DNA from: Wenyingzhuangia sp039768865
GTDB taxonomy: Bacteria; Bacteroidota; Bacteroidia; Flavobacteriales; Flavobacteriaceae
Length of the DNA stretch: 35,388 nt
Direction: 5' to 3' (one strand)
Assembly (NCBI RefSeq): GCF_039768865.1
Contig: NZ_JBDMZQ010000042.1
Shown: positions 16,321-24,380 of the stretch, piece after piece
Position numbering within the stretch: the first letter of the stretch is position 1
How the letters are laid out: every line of letters starts with the position of its first letter
Notes under the pieces: generated by a model
What the model saw: the letters and a program-made list of their open reading frames with translations, nothing else
Told to the model about the DNA's origin: nothing
Database searches by the model: none
Translations under genes and position numbers: made by a program

Positions 16321-17580
16321 GTCTTGTATATAAAGCATCATTTCACTGTAAATAAAGGATAATTCTTCACTTTTTATGACATAGGGTGGTACAATATAAA
16401 GCGTATTCCCTAAAGGCCTCAAAAAGATTCCTCTAGCCATAAAGTACTCAAAAATAGCATTCCTATCTTTTCCATAACGATCAATGTCTAAATCTAAATC
16501 TACTGCTAAAACCACGCCTAGAGTTCTAATTTCTTTTACTTTTGGGTGATCTTGTAGGCTTTTTGAAAACTGTTGATGCCCTTTTTGGATTCGTTGAATT
16601 CCTTGCTGAATTTCATCTGACTGCAACAAGTCTACACTAGCTTTTACCGCCGCACAGGCAATAGGGTTTGCTGAATAAGTATGCCCGTGAAAAAAACCTT
16701 TGCTAATATGATCCGCATAAAAAGCACTATAAATTTTTTCTGTACAGGTGGTTAGCCCCATGGCTACCATTCCCCCTGTTAAAGCTTTTGACAAGCATAA
16801 TATATCTGGCTTATTTTCTAACCTGTCTGAAGCAAAATAAGTTCCTGTTTTCCCAAAACCAGTCATCACTTCATCAGCCACACAAATTACGTCATTTTGT
16901 TGAGCCAAGGCAATCATCTTATCCAAATGCACTGCCTTGTGCATTTGCATACAGTTTGCGCCTTGGATTAGAGGCTCAAAAACAAAACAGGCGACCTCAC
17001 CTGAAACCATCATTTCTTCAAAAACTTTCAGAACCTCAAGGATATTTTCATCATTCGGAACAGGGATTCTATCTACACCAAAGACTACATCTTCAAATGG
17101 CCCGTTGTACACCTCAAGTCCTGATACTGACATAGCCCCAAAAGTATCTCCGTGAAAAGCATTTTCAAAAGCAATAATCCTTAATTTTTTCCTGTTTTGA
17201 TTAAAATGATATTGTAAACTCATTTTAATAGCAATATCTACGGTCGTCGAGCCATTGTCCGAAAAAAATATTTTTTGTTGATTGTCTGGTAAAATTTTCA
17301 TCAACTTTTCAGACATTTCAACTGCTGCTGGATGTGTAAAACCGGCAAAGACAACTTGATCCATTGTAGAAGCTTGATCAACCACATTCTTTACTATATG
17401 TGGATGACAATGCCCGTAAACAGATGTGTACCATGAAGAAATAGCATCTATGTACTTATTGCCTTCTTCATCGTATAAAAAAACACCCTCTGTCCTTACA
17501 ATACCTAAATGCTCAGGAGTCATTTTGTGTTGAGTCAAAGGATGCCACAAATGTTTTTGGTCTCTTTTATTTAAGTTCAT
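16315..17580 (-). CDS. bioA: Adenosylmethionine-8-amino-7-oxononanoate aminotransferase
   Basis: 421 residues. BioA converts KAPA to DAPA with SAM as amino donor in biotin synthesis. Visible: the opening HLWHPLTQH (10-18), SSWYTSVYGHCHP (48-60), SDNGSTTVDIAIKM (107-120) of the cofactor phosphate site, FENAFHGDTFGAMS (138-151), cofactor Asp236 in VADEVMTGFGKTG, and the PLP lysine Lys265 in LSKALTGG. The ATG at 17580 lies inside bioD (14-base overlap), so it is the last gene of bioF-bioD-bioA. The stop is back-to-back with that of the opposing methyltransferase gene and no terminator was found there. Confidence 0.95.
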   Translation of the reverse strand: MNLNKRDQKHLWHPLTQHKMTPEHLGIVRTEGVFLYDEEGNKYIDAISSWYTSVYGHCHPHIVKNVVDQASTMDQVVFAGFTHPAAVEMSEKLMKILPDNQQKIFFSDNGSTTVDIAIKMSLQYHFNQNRKKLRIIAFENAFHGDTFGAMSVSGLEVYNGPFEDVVFGVDRIPVPNDENILEVLKVFEEMMVSGEVACFVFEPLIQGANCMQMHKAVHLDKMIALAQQNDVICVADEVMTGFGKTGTYFASDRLENKPDILCLSKALTGGMVAMGLTTCTEKIYSAFYADHISKGFFHGHTYSANPIACAAVKASVDLLQSDEIQQGIQRIQKGHQQFSKSLQDHPKVKEIRTLGVVLAVDLDLDIDRYGKDRNAIFEYFMARGIFLRPLGNTLYIVPPYVIKSEELSFIYSEMMLYIQDL

Positions 17581-18193
17581 GTTCTAATTTTTCTTTGAAT
17601 AAATCTGCATACTTCCTCACCACTACCTTATCTATTATTTCCTCTTGATCTACCCTGCCGATGACTTTGACTCCAGACATTTTCTTAATAATCTCCTCAG
17701 TTGTTGGGTGTTCATTTCCACTAAAAATCAAAACAGGCTCAAATCCTCTTCGCTTGATCAGTTCCAAAGTCAATAATGTATGATTGATACTTCCCAAATA
17801 ATGTCTAGAAACCACGACCACCAGAGCTTCTTTGGGGATAATATCTAGAATTGTCTCATGGTGATTGACCGGTACTAAAACCCCTCCTGCACCTTCAATC
17901 ACTATTCTGTTTTCGGTGGTTGGAACATTTAAGTTTGAAGTCTTTACTAGAACTCCATCGATATCAGCTGCGGCATGTGGACTCATTGGAGTTGTTAACC
18001 CATATGTTATCTCGTGAATATTAGTTTGGGAATTGGAAACCAAAGCCTTTACTCTATCAGCATCTGAAAACGACAATTCTCCAGCCTGAATAGGCTTCCA
18101 ATAATCTGCTTTTAAAGCCTCTACACATATAGCTGAAACTAATGTTTTTCCGACCTCTGTTGAAATACCTGTGATGAAAATTTTTTTTGGCAT
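17567..18193 (-). CDS. bioD: Dethiobiotin synthetase
   Basis: 208 residues. BioD closes the ureido ring of dethiobiotin from DAPA, CO2 and ATP. The N-terminal P-loop GISTEVGKT spans 9-17 (Lys16/Thr17). WKPIQAG (32-38) is the conserved substrate and metal-binding segment, and IEGAGGVLVP (about 99-108) is the DAPA/ATP-binding loop. ATG at 18193 is 21 bases downstream of the bioF stop. The 3' end overlaps bioA by 14 bases. Length is slightly below the E. coli enzyme (about 225) but all core motifs are present. Confidence 0.95.
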   Translation of the reverse strand: MPKKIFITGISTEVGKTLVSAICVEALKADYWKPIQAGELSFSDADRVKALVSNSQTNIHEITYGLTTPMSPHAAADIDGVLVKTSNLNVPTTENRIVIEGAGGVLVPVNHHETILDIIPKEALVVVVSRHYLGSINHTLLTLELIKRRGFEPVLIFSGNEHPTTEEIIKKMSGVKVIGRVDQEEIIDKVVVRKYADLFKEKLEHELK

Positions 18194-18214
18194 AAGCTTA
18201 TAGATTACAACGAC

Positions 18215-19354
18215 TTAAATAAAAGTAGTTAATAAAAGAACTAAATCGTTAATTTGTTGTTTGGAATTGTGAGCATGAAGACAAATCCTCAATCGTTCTT
18301 GTCCCTTAGGAACTGTAGGAGACATAATTGGTTTTACCAAAAAACCTTTTTCTTGAATTTCTGAGGCTACTGTTTTAACGTGATCATTTCCTGAAATCAT
18401 AAAACACTGAATGGCACTTGAGCTATCTATAAAAAATTTAGATAAATTAGAGAATACCAATTGATTTTTAAAATGAGATATATTCTCTTTTAATAAATGA
18501 CTAGCTTTCCCCTTACTCAATTCTACAAAGGCAGCTTTTATGGTTGCTACTGTATGCAATGGAATTGCTGTTGTATAGATAAAAGACCTTGAGAAATTAA
18601 TCAAATAATCTCTCAACTCATTAGAACCAAAAACAATAGCTCCATGGCAACCTAATGCTTTTCCAAAGGTATTTATCCTAGCAAAAATCATAGAAGACAA
18701 CCCTAATTCACAAACCAAACCCTCACCATGATCTCCAAATACACCGCCTGAATGAGCTTCATCAACAATTAAATAAACTTGATGTTTTTCACATAAAGAT
18801 GCTATTTCTTGTAAAGGAGCGTTATCTCCATCCATAGAATACACAGCTTCAATCACCACATACATATTTCTATCCAGAGATTTAAAACGAATAATTTTAG
18901 TTTCTAAGTCAGTAATGTTATTGTGTTGGAACTTATAATTCTTGGCAGAACTTAGTCGAATACCGTCTCGTACCGACGCATGAATCAGTTCATCAAAAAG
19001 CAAAACATCGTTTTTCTGTAGAATTGCAGAAAACAAACCCAGGTTCGCATCATATCCAGAGTTGTATAACAGACCCGAATCTGCCTTATGGAATATTGCC
19101 AATTCTTGCTCTACTGACAAATGCAAATCGTGGGTTCCCGATATTAGCCTAGAACCTGTACTCCCATTTTGAACTTCATAAACTTGTAAAATATTAGAAG
19201 TTAACTCTGATATAGAAAGAGATTTTGCAAAGCCCAAATAATCATTTGAATAAAAATCTACAAGTGTGGGGTCTTCAACTTGTAAAAACCTAAAGGCATT
19301 ATCTGCCTGTCTTATCTGAAGTTTCTGTTTTAATGATTGGGGAAATTCACGCAT
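18215..19354 (-). CDS. bioF: 8-amino-7-oxononanoate synthase (KAPA synthase)
   Basis: 379 residues of the alpha-oxoamine synthase family, condensing a pimeloyl thioester with alanine. Visible: FYSNDYLGFA (34-43), STGSRLISGTHDLH (65-78), cofactor-stacking His125 in DELIHAS, DEAHSGGVFG (198-207), and the PLP lysine Lys232 in NTFGKALGCHG. It is first in a bioF-D-A operon. bioB, bioC and bioH are absent from the window, so biotin synthesis needs genes elsewhere. The ATG at 19354 lies only 4 bases from a -7 promoter box, suggesting a leaderless transcript. Related enzymes (Kbl, SPT) are excluded mainly by the biotin neighbours. Confidence 0.93.
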   Translation of the reverse strand: MREFPQSLKQKLQIRQADNAFRFLQVEDPTLVDFYSNDYLGFAKSLSISELTSNILQVYEVQNGSTGSRLISGTHDLHLSVEQELAIFHKADSGLLYNSGYDANLGLFSAILQKNDVLLFDELIHASVRDGIRLSSAKNYKFQHNNITDLETKIIRFKSLDRNMYVVIEAVYSMDGDNAPLQEIASLCEKHQVYLIVDEAHSGGVFGDHGEGLVCELGLSSMIFARINTFGKALGCHGAIVFGSNELRDYLINFSRSFIYTTAIPLHTVATIKAAFVELSKGKASHLLKENISHFKNQLVFSNLSKFFIDSSSAIQCFMISGNDHVKTVASEIQEKGFLVKPIMSPTVPKGQERLRICLHAHNSKQQINDLVLLLTTFI

Positions 19355-19358
19355 GATA

Positions 19359-19366
19359 CAAAAATA
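19359..19366 (-). promoter_or_regulatory. Bacteroidota -7 element directly at the bioF start
   Basis: Reads TATTTTTG on the minus strand, followed by TATC and then the bioF ATG. It is an exact TAnnTTTG match. Its -33 region would fall inside the preceding atpC terminator hairpin, and no TTG is evident there. Confidence 0.45.
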
Positions 19367-19367
19367 A

Positions 19368-19397
19368 AAAACGCTATCTAGAATTAGATAGCGTTTT
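19368..19397. terminator. Intrinsic terminator after atpC
   Basis: Perfect 13-base arms (19368-19380 and 19385-19397) around a GAAT loop, with an A-rich left flank giving a U-run for minus-strand transcripts. It begins 20 bases past the atpC stop and lies directly upstream of the bioF promoter box. Confidence 0.85.
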
Positions 19398-19417
19398 GTA
19401 TTTATTTGATTGGAAAA

Positions 19418-19711
19418 TTAATCTGCAAGGATAATCACCTTATTATCTTTCATTTCAATTGTTCCACTTTTGATCTTTAAAATTAGGACCTTGTCATCAT
19501 CTGCATGAGATTCGATACCGCTTGCCAATTTATCCAAAGCTAAGTCTTCTTGGGTGTGAACGTTAATTTTAACTATCCCCTTTTCTAAAACAGAAACTAT
19601 AGGGGCGTGATTATTCAACATCTGAAATTCTCCCTGTGCTCCAGGAACCGTAACTGAATCAACTGTTGAAGAAAACAAAACGGCTTCTGGTGATACTATT
19701 TCTAAATACAT
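19418..19711 (-). CDS. atpC: F1Fo ATP synthase subunit epsilon (short form)
   Basis: 97 residues. It opens with MYLEIVSPEAVLFSS and VDSVTVPGAQGEFQMLNNHAPIVSVLEKGIVKI, the standard N-terminal beta-sandwich of epsilon that binds gamma and the c-ring. The protein ends where that domain ends. The C-terminal two-helix domain found in E. coli epsilon (about 139 residues), which can inhibit ATP hydrolysis, is absent. The reading frame is intact and a terminator follows, so this looks like the natural length and not a truncation. It lies 70 bases downstream of atpD, in one transcript. Confidence 0.93.
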   Translation of the reverse strand: MYLEIVSPEAVLFSSTVDSVTVPGAQGEFQMLNNHAPIVSVLEKGIVKINVHTQEDLALDKLASGIESHADDDKVLILKIKSGTIEMKDNKVIILAD

Positions 19712-19781
19712 ATTATTTTAGTTTTCAGTATGTAGCACCCAATAATAAAACCAATTGGATACTAGTGAACTAATTATTAGT

Positions 19782-21296
19782 TTATCCTTCCGCTAACATT
19801 TTTTCTCCAGCATCAATCGCATCTTGGATAGATCCTTTCAAGTTGAAAGCAGCTTCTGGGTATTTATCTAATTCTCCATTCATAATCATATTGAACCCTT
19901 TGATTGTATCTTTAACATCAACCAATACTCCAGGGATACCTGTAAATTGTTCAGCAACATGGAAAGGCTGAGACAAGAAACGTTGTGCTCTTCGTGCTCT
20001 GTGTACAACTAACTTATCTTCTTCCGATAATTCTTCCATTCCTAAAATAGCAATGATATCTTGTAACTCTTTATAGCGTTGTAGTAACTCTTTTACATTT
20101 TGTGCACAATCGTAATGCTCTTTTCCTAAAATATCAGCTGTAAGAATCCTAGAAGTTGAATCCAATGGATCAACCGCTGGGTAGATTCCCAATTCAGCAA
20201 TCTTACGAGATAATACAGTTGTTGCATCTAAGTGAGCAAATGTAGTCGCCGGTGCAGGGTCAGTTAAATCATCCGCAGGTACATAAACCGCTTGTACAGA
20301 AGTAATAGAACCCGTTTTAGTAGAAGTAATTCGCTCTTGCATCGCACCCATTTCAGTTGCTAATGTTGGTTGGTACCCTACTGCTGATGGCATACGTCCT
20401 AACAAGGCAGAAACCTCAGAACCCGCTTGTGTAAAACGGAAAATATTATCAACGAAGAATAGAACATCCTTACCATGACCTTCACCTTGTCCAGCTCCGT
20501 CACGGAAGTATTCAGCGATAGTCAAACCTGACAAAGCTACACGAGCACGTGCACCTGGTGGCTCATTCATCTGCCCGAACACAAATGTTACTTTTGATTC
20601 TTTCATTTTCTCTTGATCGATCTTTTCAAGATCCCAACCCCCTTGCTCCATTGAATGCTCAAATGCTTCTCCGTAAGAGATAATTCCAGCTTCAATCATT
20701 TCTCGCATTAGGTCGTTTCCTTCACGAGTTCTTTCTCCAACTCCAGCAAACACAGATAAACCACCATGACCTTTTGCGATGTTGTTAATCAACTCTTGAA
20801 TCAATACAGTTTTACCAACTCCAGCACCTCCAAACAAACCAATCTTACCTCCTTTTGCATAAGGTTCAATTAAGTCAATAACTTTGATACCAGTAAATAA
20901 AACTTCTGTTGAAACAGATAAATCTTCAAATTTAGGTGCCGAACGGTGAATAGGCAAACCATGCTCTCCATCTGTTGGCAATACTGGCAAACCATCAATA
21001 GGCTCACCACTTACGTTAAATAAACGCCCATATATATTGTCTCCAACAGGTACTTTAATCGGCACTCCTGTTACCACTACTTCTTGTCCTCTTGACAATC
21101 CATCAGAAGAATCCATTGCAATACATCTTACTGTACCCTCTCCTATATGCTGTTCTACTTCTAAGACCAAAGTAGCGCCGTTAGATCTATTGATCAATAA
21201 AGAATCGTAAATTTTTGGAAGCTCAGTCCCAGTTTCGAAAGCAACATCAATTACTGGTCCAATAATTTGTGCGATTTTTCCTGTTGTTTTAGACAT
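19782..21296 (-). CDS. atpD: F1Fo ATP synthase subunit beta
   Basis: 504 residues. The catalytic subunit of F1. N-terminal GKIAQIIGPVIDVAFE (6-21), Walker A GGAGVGKT (about 155-162), GERTREGNDL, Walker B VLFFVDNIFRFTQ, ALLGRMPSAVGYQPTL, and the beta-specific ERITSTKTGSITS are all visible. Only atpD and atpC are here. The atpBEFHAG genes must lie elsewhere, which matches the split arrangement usual in Bacteroidota. ATG at 21296, with a complete Bacteroidota promoter about 70 bases upstream and so a leader of about 60 bases. Confidence 0.97.
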   Translation of the reverse strand: MSKTTGKIAQIIGPVIDVAFETGTELPKIYDSLLINRSNGATLVLEVEQHIGEGTVRCIAMDSSDGLSRGQEVVVTGVPIKVPVGDNIYGRLFNVSGEPIDGLPVLPTDGEHGLPIHRSAPKFEDLSVSTEVLFTGIKVIDLIEPYAKGGKIGLFGGAGVGKTVLIQELINNIAKGHGGLSVFAGVGERTREGNDLMREMIEAGIISYGEAFEHSMEQGGWDLEKIDQEKMKESKVTFVFGQMNEPPGARARVALSGLTIAEYFRDGAGQGEGHGKDVLFFVDNIFRFTQAGSEVSALLGRMPSAVGYQPTLATEMGAMQERITSTKTGSITSVQAVYVPADDLTDPAPATTFAHLDATTVLSRKIAELGIYPAVDPLDSTSRILTADILGKEHYDCAQNVKELLQRYKELQDIIAILGMEELSEEDKLVVHRARRAQRFLSQPFHVAEQFTGIPGVLVDVKDTIKGFNMIMNGELDKYPEAAFNLKGSIQDAIDAGEKMLAEG

Positions 21297-21364
21297 TTTT
21301 ATACTATTAAAAGAATTTAATTTCTAGTTATATCTCAATTCAAATTGTTTGAATTAATCGAGTG

Positions 21365-21394
21365 CAAAGATAATTTTTTTATCAATGCCTACAA
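21365..21394 (-). promoter_or_regulatory. Complete Bacteroidota sigma-A promoter of atpD-atpC
   Basis: On the minus strand a TTG (-33 region, 21394-21392), then a 19-base spacer, then TATCTTTG (-7, 21372-21365). This fits TTG-N19-TAnnTTTG exactly. It is the best-supported promoter in the window and fits a strongly expressed operon. Confidence 0.65.
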
Positions 21395-21423
21395 CTCATT
21401 TTATAAAAAAATAGAGGTCTTTT

Positions 21424-21467
21424 TTAATTATCATTTAAATTGCTTTCGCAATTTAAATGATAATTAA
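21424..21467. repeat. Perfect 20-bp inverted repeat (hairpin) after the TonB receptor gene
   Basis: Arms 21424-21443 and 21448-21467 are perfectly complementary around a TTTC loop (GAAA on the other strand, a stable tetraloop type). It begins 6 bases past the TonB receptor stop. On the minus strand the hairpin is followed by A residues, not U, so it is not a textbook intrinsic terminator. It may stabilise the mRNA 3' end or act as a weak terminator. Confidence 0.7.
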
Positions 21468-21473
21468 CATTCT

Positions 21474-24248
21474 CTAGAACGTATAAGTCCATGATCCATA
21501 GAATTGAGAACCAATTGTACCTGCTCCTGGGGCAGCTTCATACTCCTCTCCTAAGATATTGGCTCCACCAATCTTGAGGCTTGAATTCCAATTTTTAATG
21601 TCATACATCACTTGAACATCTAGCAGTGTTCTTGCCTCAATATTTCCATCAACAAATGTGGATTCCCAATAGTAAGCATCCTGCCATCGAGCATTAAGAC
21701 CGAATCCCAATCCTTTGTAAACATCAGTATTTCCAAAAGAAAATTTTACCTTGTGTTCTGGTGTATTAAAACTAGTTTCAAAATCTGGATCTTGAGACTG
21801 ATCAAAATCTTGCTTTGCATAACTATAGTTTACACCAAAGTCATAATCTCCAAATATTTTTGATTCTAACCCAAGGTTTAACCCATAAGAAGCTATGTTG
21901 GCATCCGTATTAGTATAAACTCTAGCAGCAGTATAATCCGCATTAGCAATGGCTATGATTGCGTTTGGCATTTGTGCAACTGGATGTATATCTGATAGGT
22001 TATTTTCACCATAATTTGGAGTTACAACTGTTTTTACAGAAATAAAATCTGTGTACTGATTGTAATAACCACTCAAATCCACAATTGTTTTTTTCCCAAT
22101 CTTACCTCTATATCCAACTTCATAAGAAGTAACCTGCTCTGGCTTAACCAATTTTGTGTCTGCAGCCTTTAAATCTAGAGGGTTTTGGGTTTGAGAAAAC
22201 TTCTGCAAAGAGTTCAATGTAAATGAATTTTCATAGGCTAGAGTACCTGTGAAATTTGCAGTTGCTCCAAGACCAAGGGCTTGTGCTGTTGGACTGTTTT
22301 GTACTTGGAGTTGATAACGCTCTAAATTATCAGGAGCAGAACCAATTAATATAGCATTCCCCAAATTCAACCCAATATACTGATCTTGAGTCGTTGGATT
22401 TCTAAATCCTGTTTGAAAAGAAGCTCTAAAATTATGTTTCTTCTGCTCATCTGGACTAAAAGTAACCGATAATCGAGGGGAAAAGTTTCCATCAAAATTT
22501 TGTGCTTTATCATAACGAATCGACCCCGTTAATTTCAATCGGTCTTGCAATAGTTTTTTCTGTAATTGCGTGTAAATTCCAAATTCATCATAAGAAATGG
22601 TTCCATCAGAGGGATCCGTAAAAATAGTACCGTCAGAATTCAATACATATCTTCTTGCAGAACCTCCAACTTGAACTTCAGCAAATTCAATCAATTCATG
22701 GAAATTATAATTAATATCTGTATGATACAATCTGGATGCATCTACAAACTTAGCTCCTGAGGTTAAATCTGGATCAGAAATTACTTGATCAAAAGCAGCA
22801 GCAAACGCTGGGCTACCTGGAATAAACATATCTCTATCTGCAAAAGCTCTTGCTGAACGATCATTTCCTGGAGTAACCCCTGGCACAAGACCTGCAAAAG
22901 CACCTCCATATTCTGTAAACCAAGTAGTATTGTCTTTACTCACATTGTTGACGTTAATTCCTGCAAATCGGATGTCATATGAATCTCCAGCATCCTCAGC
23001 AGTCACATAAGTTCGTAACATTAAATGCTTAGATTGCAACTCTAATTTATGTTGGTGCATTACAAAATTTCTCATTGCATACCTACTAGCACCTTGATAA
23101 ATCGTATTCCCAGTTCCAAACTTACTGCTGTAAACAATTTCAGTATCATCATCACCCTTAAATGGTCTCCAATGCATTGATAATGATGCTCTAAAACTAT
23201 CGGTATCAGGATTGATCAAACTTTGCTCACTGTATCCTGTCCTTGAAACCATCCCAATTCCTGGTAATTCAGTACTCACCTCATCTCCATATACATTCAT
23301 ACCATTGTAGTCTAATGTACCTTCTCTAGATCCATTAATTATTTTTCCATCACTATCGATATTTCTAGAATCTGTTGCAAACCAATCTGTAGCTTTTAAC
23401 AAGGAAGTCGTGAACTTCACAGCAAATTGATCAGTTATTTTTTTAGCGACTCTTACTCCCACATCAACAAATTCATTGGTCCCAGCATTTTCAGAAGAGG
23501 TAACTCCTGCTTTACCATAAACACTAACTCCTTCTTGGCTGAAAGGGCTTTTGCTACGCATAAATAAAATTCCATTAAACGCATTTGCACCATACAACGC
23601 AGAAGAAGCTCCAGGCAATAACTCTACAGATTGCACATCTAACTCATTCAACCCTATTAAATTACCTAATGGAAAATTCAATCCTGGTGATGAGTTGTCC
23701 ATCCCATCAACGAGTTGAACAAAACGAGTATTTGCAAAAGAGGCAAAACCACGTGTATTGATAGACTTAAATGTCAAACTACTGGTGTTTACATCAACCC
23801 CTTTTAAGTTCTCTAAACCATCGTAAAAAGTAGCTGCGGTCGTATTCTCAATCTGCTTGGTTCCTATACGCTCAATTGATACTGGAGATTCAAAAACACT
23901 TTCTGGTGTTCTTGACGCAGAAATCACAATAGCATCTAAACTAGTGAACTCTTCTTTTAACTTAACGATGACCTTTTCCTCTTGGCGGGTTACGATATAC
24001 TTAAAATCTTCAAACCCCATCGCACTCACCATAATTTCAACTGGAAGTTTTGTTTTTGTATCCAATACAAAATTTCCCTTCATATCTGTCATGACAAATT
24101 CAGAAGACCCAACCACGGTTATCGTTGCGGTTAATATTGGTTTTTCGTTTTGATTTTCTATGACAACCCCTTCTACATGGATCGTTTGCTGTGCATAAAA
24201 GCTAACGCTAAAAAGCATCAAAAAATAGAATAAATAGTTTGTTTTCAT
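21474..24248 (-). CDS. TonB-dependent outer-membrane receptor with N-terminal carboxypeptidase-regulatory-like domain
   Basis: 924 residues. Signal peptide 1-19 (cleavage after FYA), then a carboxypeptidase D regulatory-like beta-sandwich (about 22-95) typical of Bacteroidota receptors. The plug domain (about 105-230) carries SASRTPESVFESPVSIERIG, VDGMDNSSPG and LLPGASSALYGANAFNGIL. The remainder (about 240-924) is a 22-strand barrel ending in an aromatic residue (WTYTF). It imports a ligand using TonB energy. No susD, metallophore, vitamin B12 or siderophore gene is adjacent, so the substrate is unknown. The gene is alone on its strand, divergent from ribF and followed by a 20-bp perfect hairpin. 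No exact -7 box is seen; a CAAAAAATA near 24272-24280 is one base off spacing on the minus strand. Confidence 0.9.
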   Translation of the reverse strand: MKTNYLFYFLMLFSVSFYAQQTIHVEGVVIENQNEKPILTATITVVGSSEFVMTDMKGNFVLDTKTKLPVEIMVSAMGFEDFKYIVTRQEEKVIVKLKEEFTSLDAIVISASRTPESVFESPVSIERIGTKQIENTTAATFYDGLENLKGVDVNTSSLTFKSINTRGFASFANTRFVQLVDGMDNSSPGLNFPLGNLIGLNELDVQSVELLPGASSALYGANAFNGILFMRSKSPFSQEGVSVYGKAGVTSSENAGTNEFVDVGVRVAKKITDQFAVKFTTSLLKATDWFATDSRNIDSDGKIINGSREGTLDYNGMNVYGDEVSTELPGIGMVSRTGYSEQSLINPDTDSFRASLSMHWRPFKGDDDTEIVYSSKFGTGNTIYQGASRYAMRNFVMHQHKLELQSKHLMLRTYVTAEDAGDSYDIRFAGINVNNVSKDNTTWFTEYGGAFAGLVPGVTPGNDRSARAFADRDMFIPGSPAFAAAFDQVISDPDLTSGAKFVDASRLYHTDINYNFHELIEFAEVQVGGSARRYVLNSDGTIFTDPSDGTISYDEFGIYTQLQKKLLQDRLKLTGSIRYDKAQNFDGNFSPRLSVTFSPDEQKKHNFRASFQTGFRNPTTQDQYIGLNLGNAILIGSAPDNLERYQLQVQNSPTAQALGLGATANFTGTLAYENSFTLNSLQKFSQTQNPLDLKAADTKLVKPEQVTSYEVGYRGKIGKKTIVDLSGYYNQYTDFISVKTVVTPNYGENNLSDIHPVAQMPNAIIAIANADYTAARVYTNTDANIASYGLNLGLESKIFGDYDFGVNYSYAKQDFDQSQDPDFETSFNTPEHKVKFSFGNTDVYKGLGFGLNARWQDAYYWESTFVDGNIEARTLLDVQVMYDIKNWNSSLKIGGANILGEEYEAAPGAGTIGSQFYGSWTYTF

Positions 24249-24354
24249 AATAGTTATAGTTTTTTACGGCGGTAAATTACAAAAAATAAAATATTTATTT
24301 TTTTTGAGACTCTTAATATTCTTTTCTACCGTGTTAATTTTAAAATAGTATTCT

Positions 24355-24362
24355 TAAATTTG
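24355..24362 (+). promoter_or_regulatory. Bacteroidota -7 element upstream of ribF
   Basis: TAAATTTG followed by C (TAnnTTTGC), identical to the element before the DUF62 gene. It covers the in-frame TTG at 24360, which therefore cannot be the start codon if this promoter is used. It supports the next TTG at 24381. Confidence 0.55.
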
Positions 24363-24380
24363 CCGATAAATATTTCGAAT

